A stretch of 64,000 bases of DNA from Diplosphaera chodatii. Lineage: Eukaryota > Chlorophyta > Trebouxiophyceae > Prasiolales > Stichococcaceae. Both the position numbers and the translations under genes were made by a program. Below, piece by piece: positions 57,871-64,000 of this stretch. The notes under the pieces were generated by a model that was given only the letters and a program-made list of their open reading frames with translations, did no database searches and was not told the DNA's origin. The number at the start of each line of letters is the position of its first letter. The stretch's first letter is position 1. The stretch lies in the NCBI GenBank assembly GCA_032358165.1, contig JAALGY010000057.1:1860001-1924000 (forward strand), in the 5' to 3' direction.

Positions 57871-59279
57871 TCATCCGCGCTTGTACTGGCCACCACCTTC
57901 CGGCGGTTCGCCAAACGGCCACCAGCGCTTCTTCTCTTGCAGCAGCAGCGCGCCCTCCTCGAGGACCGGCGGCGGCTGCACTGTGCCATCCTGTGGGACA
58001 TAGAATGAACACGTCAACCCGTGTTGCGGTGCTGGCATGTGCCGCTGCAGCGATGCACGCTCCCAGTCACGTGCTGCTCCTTGAGCATGGCAAGCAGTGG
58101 CCAGCAGCTCGTGCTGGTGCAAGGAGCCATGTGTCACTTCACCTTGGCAACCACTGCAGGCGCATTGTCTGGAAGAGGGGCGTCGGTCTCGCTGGGGAAA
58201 ACCCACAGCCGCGCGATCTGCAATGCAACCAGCGTGAAGTGCATCAGAACGGCACAGCTGACGGTCTGCACTCGCCTCACCATGCGCCACGCAATGGCAG
58301 GAAGCAGCATGACGGAACGTGACGGAATGATCGACCTGCTTTTCATGGGCCTTCTCAAGGTCCTGAATCGGCACACCGCCAAGCGCTGTGGCGTCGATGG
58401 AGCCCAGGTCGCTGATGTTGCCTACGGGTACATACTGCGGCTGCCCTGCTCCGTCGACAAAGATGTTCAGCATCGTGCCCTCTTGATCCACCTGCAGTTA
58501 TCACGATCTGGAGTCGAGGCTGTACTTGGGTTTTCCTATGTGCTTGGCGGCGCTAAAATTGCATTATCATGTTGACCTGAGCGACCGCAGGATAGACCTA
58601 TACACCGGCACTACAATCCTGCCATAAGTTCTAGCTTACGAAGTAGAAGCCGAGCTGCGGATCGCCGGTGTCATAGTACAGGTTGCCGTTGGGGTCGATC
58701 AAGAAGATGTTTGAATTTTCATCGGTGTACACTGCTACTGGGTTGCCGTCGGGCGTCGTCGCAACTGTCACGCCCTCCTTCGTCGTGACAATCGAGGGGT
58801 CGTCTCCTGCAGAAGCCCTGGCTCACCATGAGGATCAAGCATAGACGTCGACCGGATGACAACATGCGCAGAACTGCAGTGGCCAGTGTGAAATGCTGTT
58901 GTTGCTGCGCACGTCTCACGACGGATGAAACCAGTGCTGCGCCCCCAAACATGATCGCCAGTAGTGCGCCCCGCCGCCCAAAGGGCCCCAGCACACTCTG
59001 CGATCAGCATGACAGGCATTGGCGGGCATAGCTGCACTGGAGGCCCTGATTGTAATGAGTATGCCTGCAAGGTTCGGACCTTACCACGGTGGGTAGTTGT
59101 ACTACGACATGAAGCACCTGCGACCGCCGGGGAGGTGGCGGTGGCGGCGGCGGCGCCTGCGACGGTATGCGGATCGGCGGGGCATTCGGTACCCATTGCT
59201 CGTCTGCTGACCGGTCCGTGTCCCGCTGGGCCTCGCACCTGTAAGCGGTGTGATGTTCCCACTGAGAGGCATGCCGCAA
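57871..59279 (-). CDS. Unrecognised proline-rich, single-anchor protein with C-terminal repeat-like domain
   Basis: I do not recognise it. The minus-strand exons read VPNAPPIRIPSQAPPPPPPP (about 59120-59190), then a membrane helix LGPFGRRGALLAIMFGGAAL (about 58930-58990). A beta-rich region follows: TVATTPDGNPVAVYTDENSN plus IFLIDPNGNLYYDTGDPQLG (about 58640-58770), then GTMLNIFVDGAGQPQYVPVG plus NISDLGSIDATALGGVPIQD (about 58350-58480). Next is IARLWVFPSETDAPLPDN, and the end is KKRWWPFGEPPEGGGQYKRG at TGA 57871-57873. The two DxxGN/DGxGxP units look like a duplicated strand-turn-strand motif (xxFLIDPNGNLYY; LNIFVDGAGQPQY). A plastid or other organellar membrane protein is plausible by inference. 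The first exon and start are uncertain. Confidence 0.6.
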
Positions 59280-60107
59280 GCATGGGCAATGCTGTGTCTC
59301 CTGCAGTGCATGTGTGCCGGGTCACGGAAGTATGGACATTCTACCTGACACCCCGCCGCAAGTGTGATGCTCCCGCTGCACCCAAAGCGTCACGCTGTGC
59401 GGCATGCGGAGGTAGTGAGCCGCCGCAGCGTGTTGCATAGGCTATCAGTGGCTGATGTGTCGTGTGCAGGACAGCGCGGCGCTGCTGTGGGATATGTGAC
59501 GTTGTCTGCTGCCTGCTGACATGAGCAGGCAGCATGACACCTTGCGTGGATCGGCTGCACCTTGTTCCGGAGGGACAGCAAATGGTTTGCACAAAGGCGA
59601 CGTCAGCCAATACTGACCTACGACAGCCGATAGGATGCTTACTTCTACGCTAGAGCAGACCTCACAGGCGTTGCAAGTGTATATATGGAGCGCCAGCGGC
59701 GTTGCAGATCGTCTCCAAGGAGATCTTGGACTACACATGCATCCCTGGAGTCCCCCCGAACTTGAATGCGTTTGCACTATTGCACATGGTCGCCTTCATA
59801 CAACCTTGCGTCGCTTGAGGATTGGCGTACTATGCTGGTGCCGGAACACGTTTGATGCTGTTCACAAAGCCGGTTGCGATCACAATACTGTTCTGCGATT
59901 TCAGTGCTCATTTGTGACCACGTCAAAAAGAAGGTTACATCGGGAACAGTGCTGTAATTGAGCCTGGATGCATTAATAGCAAACGGTGATCACGAAAGCA
60001 CAGCATGAATACAGCACCCACAGTCAATGTGATAGCAAACACAGAGTTGTGATGGCGCGCCTCTGACGCAGCACTGTGGAGAAGCTGTGGCTGCAAGCTA
60101 GGGAGAA
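59280..60107. other. Divergent region, anchored unknown / FEN1
   Basis: About 830 bp without a supported exon. Short ORFs on both strands show no motif. It should hold two promoters and perhaps the missing first exon of the minus-strand gene. Confidence 0.4.
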
Positions 60108-63000
60108 ATGGGTATCAAGGTATGTAATCTGTTCGTGTTGCTTGGATCTGTGCCGTGTCTGCCTGCATGCTTGTGGCCAACCTTGTGTTGAATATGATGT
60201 TGCAGGGGTTGGCCAAGCTGCTGGCGGACCACGCGCCGGACTGCTCCAAGACGCAGAAGTTCGAGGACTACTTTGGGCGCAAGATCGCCATCGACGCCAG
60301 CATGCACATATACCAGTTCCTGGTGACCTGCCGCTGCGCTGTGCAACTGCATCAATCTCTGCGGGCAGCTGCGTCGCGAGCCAGCCTGCCCATTGCGCTG
60401 TCATGCGCATGCAGGTGGTTGTGGGTCGAACGGGGGACCAGACGCTCACCAGCGAGGCGGGTGATGTCACCAGGTGAGCAGGAACGTCAGCTGATGTAGC
60501 CCTGCAGATGTCAGGCACCTGTATGGCAACACAGCTGGTTACACAGAGGTGACCCCCCGTCTGATGCCGCGCAGCCATCTGCAAGGCATGTTCTTCCGGA
60601 CGGCACGCATGCTGGAGGCTGGCGTCAAGCCAGTGTACGTGTTCGATGGGCAGCCACCTGCAGCCAAGAAGGAGGAGCTTGCACGCAGGTTGCCAGCATG
60701 CACCGGTTGCCTCCCCTGTACATCGCTCCAGCCTCGATGCCACCTTCGAGTCCAGATGTGAACCAAGTTACATCGCCTGTCATCGTCAGAACCCGTCATT
60801 ATCAGACGACAGGACATGTGCAGTCTTGTGACGTTCGCCGCAGGTTTGAGCGGCGAGGAGAGGCGACAGAGGACCTGGCAGAAGCAAAGGAGGTGGGCAC
60901 CCCGCATGCTGGGACCCTGACCATACAGAGTGTGCGGTTGTGGCGCTGCTGGCATGCACACCAGCTCCTGATGGACGACGGTGTGACGTACAGACGAAGA
61001 CGGCAGAGGAGATCGAAAAGTACAGCAAGCGCACGGTGCGCGTGACGAAGCAGCACAACGACGAGTGCAAGCGCCTGCTCACGCTGCTGGGGGTGCCCAT
61101 CATCGAGGTGCAACTACAGGCTCTCCGCACTGGCCCAGCTCCTCTGCCGTTGCACTGCCTGTACAGCAAGAAGTCACGTGCCTGGCGCCTGCAGCATCTG
61201 CAGACGATCTCACTCATGTTCCATGGCAGCGGGCACTGGTGGGTCTGCCTGTCGATACGGGCCTTCCAACTGTAGGCGCCACCCCTGCAGATACACATGC
61301 AACAGCTGGATTGTTGTCAGTTGTGCTTGCCGGCTCCCCCCAAGGGCAGGCACCGTCAGCCATGGGGGCGAAATGCGGGCGATGCGGGAGGTGGCTGCCA
61401 GGGCGTTGTACGGGAGGGGGCAGGGTGCAAGGCGGTGGGGTGCTGCTGGTGCAGGCGCCCTCGGAGGCGGAGGCGCAGTGCGCGGCGCTGTGCAAGGCGG
61501 GCGCCGTGTACGCGATGGCCAGCGAGGACATGGACAGCCTCACCTTCGCGACGCCCCGCCTGACGCGCAACCTGCTGTCGCCCGCCTCCGCCAAGCAGCC
61601 CGTCACCGAGTACGAGTACGACAAGGTGCTCGCCCCCGCCAGTGGCCCAAGCACTGACATAGGGACCAGGGCAACATCGGGGGCAAATGCATGTGATGTC
61701 ATGCTGCTGCTGCCCTCGATTTGCTGCTGACGACTATGAGCTAGAACATGAGTCTAATGGCGTGGCGTCATGGGAGTCCCGCAACATTTGTAGGTCTGCA
61801 CAGCATACTACACATAACTGGATCGTTTGTAGGTCGCTCTCGGCTGTGTCCAGCTGCTTGTATTCTGTTGCTGCACTTTCAGGCATAACGGGCGATGGTT
61901 TGCTGCCTGCTGTACAGGTGATTGCGGGTCTGGGCATCACATCTGAGCAGTTTGTGGATGTGTGCATCCTGTGTGGGTGCGACTACGCTGGCACCATACG
62001 GGGCATTGGCGCTGTTCGCGCTCTGCAGCTGGTGCAGAAGCATGGTGCGCCCCCGTTTCTGGTCAGAGGCGCGCATGGCCATTGCAGGCACCACCTGTAT
62101 TGCGGGTGCTGCCAGACACATGGTGGCTGCCTCTGCACCATTTTTGATGCCGTTGCACAGTCCGGTGCTGAGGCAGTTATGCTCCGGGTTGGAGCACGTA
62201 ACTGCAGGCAACCTAGAGGGCGTGCTCGCCTCGCTAGACAAAGAAAAGTACCCCGTGCCGGAGCCTTTCCCTTTCGAGGAGGCCCGCCGCCTGTTCAAAG
62301 GTATGAACGTCGGCTAGATGTTTTGCTCGCGAGCGTCCCTTGCACACAAGCCCTGCATCCTGGCAGCATGATCATGGCCTAGCTGTCCCAGGCATGCTTC
62401 TGTGTGCCAAGCATCACATGCAGCATACGGCAGGGGTTGGCGCAACACTTGGCTGCGGCGCACTCCAGCAATGCTGATGCACATCCTTGAGCACAGAGCC
62501 AAAGGTGCTGGAGGAGGCGGAGGTGCCCGCCATGAGGTGGAACGCGCCCGACATGGACGGCCTCGTCAAATTCCTGGTCGAGGAGAAGTCCTTCAACGAG
62601 GACCGCGTGCGCAAGGCCGTCGAGCGCATCAACTCCTCGCGCGGCAAGTCCAACCAGGGTGAGCGGCCCTGCACAGTTGTTTGTCGTCCGCCGTGCTGCC
62701 GCACGTGTGCACCAGCTGCTGCTGAGCGTGGCACGTCTGTAGGATGCTTTGCAGCCTACGGAGCTGGTGCACCGTGGCAGCCAGATGCGTGGCATGATGC
62801 CCTCCAGGCACCTGGGCCTTGCTGAAGGCTCTCAGCGCTGCTGTGTTTGTCTGTTTGCAGGCCGCCTGGACTCGTTCTTCACGATCAAGCCAGCCGAGCC
62901 GGGCACGAAGCGGAAAGAGCCCCCCACCAAGGCCAAGCCTGGAGCCAAGGCGGCAAAGACAGGCAAGAAGGGGGGTGTTGGAGGCGGCAAGAAGAAGTGA
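60108..63000 (+). CDS. FEN1: Flap endonuclease 1
   Basis: Structure-specific 5' nuclease for Okazaki-fragment maturation and long-patch repair. The coding part of exon 1 is only 12 nt (60108-60119, MGIK); exon 2 continues [20 protein letters not shown] and [18 protein letters not shown]. Then follow [109 protein letters not shown] and [20 protein letters not shown]. The metal ligands are present: D in AIDAS, D in VFDGQ, E/E in SEAEAQC, D/D in EDMDSL and D in CGCDYAG. The C-terminus has the PCNA-binding box GRLDSFF and a Lys-rich tail ending KKK at 62998-63000. The gene looks intact. Confidence 0.96.
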
Positions 63001-63240
63001 CTTGACTTGGCGAGGCTGACGCGACTGACGTCAACGTTGTTGCTTTCCAGCCACCGAGACACGTATATATTGGATTGATCTGCTGAACCGCAAGCAAGAC
63101 CATCCTCCAATGTACAGTGCATATATCATCTTCTGTACTTCGCAGATTGTGCTCGGGCCTCCGGTTCACCAACCGTTGCAAGCACCATGTCAAAACCACT
63201 CGGCTGAAGAAGTTGCTGTACAACACGGTTTATGACAAAT
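63001..63240. other. Short convergent 3' region FEN1 / APS kinase
   Basis: 240 bp between two stops. A TATATA element near 63064 is present but no TGTAA on either strand. Confidence 0.45.
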
Positions 63241-64000
63241 TCATGTCCGTGTGTCATGAGGCTCCGGCGCCGTCAGGTAGTGATGCTGCTCTAAGTACTG
63301 CAGCACTGCCGCAGCCATGGCTGTTACGCTCTGCAACTGGCCGCTGGCATCCCGGGCGTCCAGGGTGAGCTCTGGAGCTTCTGGCTCCTCGTACGGGTCG
63401 TCAATACCTGCAATAACAGCAGGCCATCTGCTTGTCAGGAAGGGCGGATACCGCAGCTAAGCAAGATGCAGCTTGCAGAGATCGCCAGCAGTTCAAAGCC
63501 GCACCTGTGAACCCTGTACATTGGCCGGCACGCGCCTTCTTGTACAGCCCCTTCGCATCACGCTGCTCGCATACGTGCAGGGGCACGCGCATGTACACCT
63601 GTCACACGAATGACATGCACACCGTAGCATAATGCGAACTGCCTGGCAAAGCTCACTGTGCAGTTGCATCCCATCTGCTTGCAAGCAAGTGCATGGGGCG
63701 CACTGCAGACCTCTATAAAGTCTCCCGGCGGCAGGCGCTCTCTTACGCGCTGCCTATCCGCACGGTAGGGTGAGATGAAGGCTGCCAGCGTTATGAGGCC
63801 GGTCTGAACTAGGAGGCGTGACACCTCGCCAATGCGGCGGATATTTTCTGACCGGTCTCCAGCCGAGAAGCCCAGATTGCAGTTGAGGCCGTGGCGGACG
63901 TTGTCGCCGTCCAGCAGCGCGGTTGCATGGCCGGCTTGGGCCAGAGCATGCTCCACTGTGGCAGCCACGGTGCTCTTGCCGCTGCCGCTGAGGCCGGTGA
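63241..64000 (-). CDS. Adenylyl-sulfate (APS) kinase, partial at right edge
   Basis: Phosphorylates APS to PAPS for sulfation. At the right edge the minus strand reads [20 protein letters not shown] (P-loop), then [40 protein letters not shown] and [20 protein letters not shown]. After an intron come [32 protein letters not shown] and, after another, [13 protein letters not shown]. It ends [18 protein letters not shown] at TGA 63241-63243. [18 protein letters not shown] and GFTGIDDPYE are family signatures. Only the N-terminus and any transit peptide are missing. No ATP-sulfurylase domain follows the kinase at its C-terminus. Confidence 0.95.

Overview
The window looks like nuclear DNA of a chlorophyte green alga, and the trebouxiophyte-like style is an inference. 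Almost every gene is cut into many short exons by GT-AG introns. Several products are typical of plastid-bearing green organisms: plastid terminal oxidase, plastid SecY, plant-type PRMT10, a TWISTED DWARF 1-type FKBP, a plant-type MBOAT acyltransferase and a UPF0426 plastid protein. TGTAA, the usual algal polyadenylation signal, lies after several stop codons. I found no bacterial operons, CRISPR array, rRNA, tRNA or intact mobile element.

Left third (1-27,000). An ABC1/ADCK2-like kinase (-, cut by the left edge) and an unrecognised membrane-protein gene (-) precede the very intron-rich mitochondrial glycine decarboxylase P-protein gene (+). Next come PRMT10 (-), the FKBP42/TWD1 homologue (+), a NUMOD3-repeat protein (-), an L-asparaginase (+), an EBP-type sterol delta8-delta7 isomerase (-) and an intronless Ser/Pro-rich ORF (+).

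Middle (27,500-47,800). An RCC1-repeat protein, a small plastid UPF0426 protein and a CHR19/SMARCAD1/Fun30 SNF2 ATPase lie head to tail on the minus strand. They are followed by ecdysoneless/SGT1 (+), a plant RBL13-like rhomboid (-) and an LPLAT/MBOAT lysophospholipid acyltransferase (+).

Right third (48,500-64,000). Plastid SecY (+), a SYP5-type Qc-SNARE (-), plastid terminal oxidase (+), an unrecognised membrane-anchored protein (-), flap endonuclease FEN1 (+) and APS kinase (-, cut by the right edge).

The genes do not form a pathway. They are housekeeping functions: photorespiration, sterol and lipid synthesis, chromatin and DNA repair, plastid protein export and redox, vesicle traffic and sulfate assimilation. 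What is striking is the arrangement: gene orientation alternates, giving many divergent pairs that share short upstream regions and convergent pairs with close or overlapping 3' ends. Exon joins were made by eye from protein conservation and GT-AG rules. Most spans are reliable, but first exons are the weakest part of the models.
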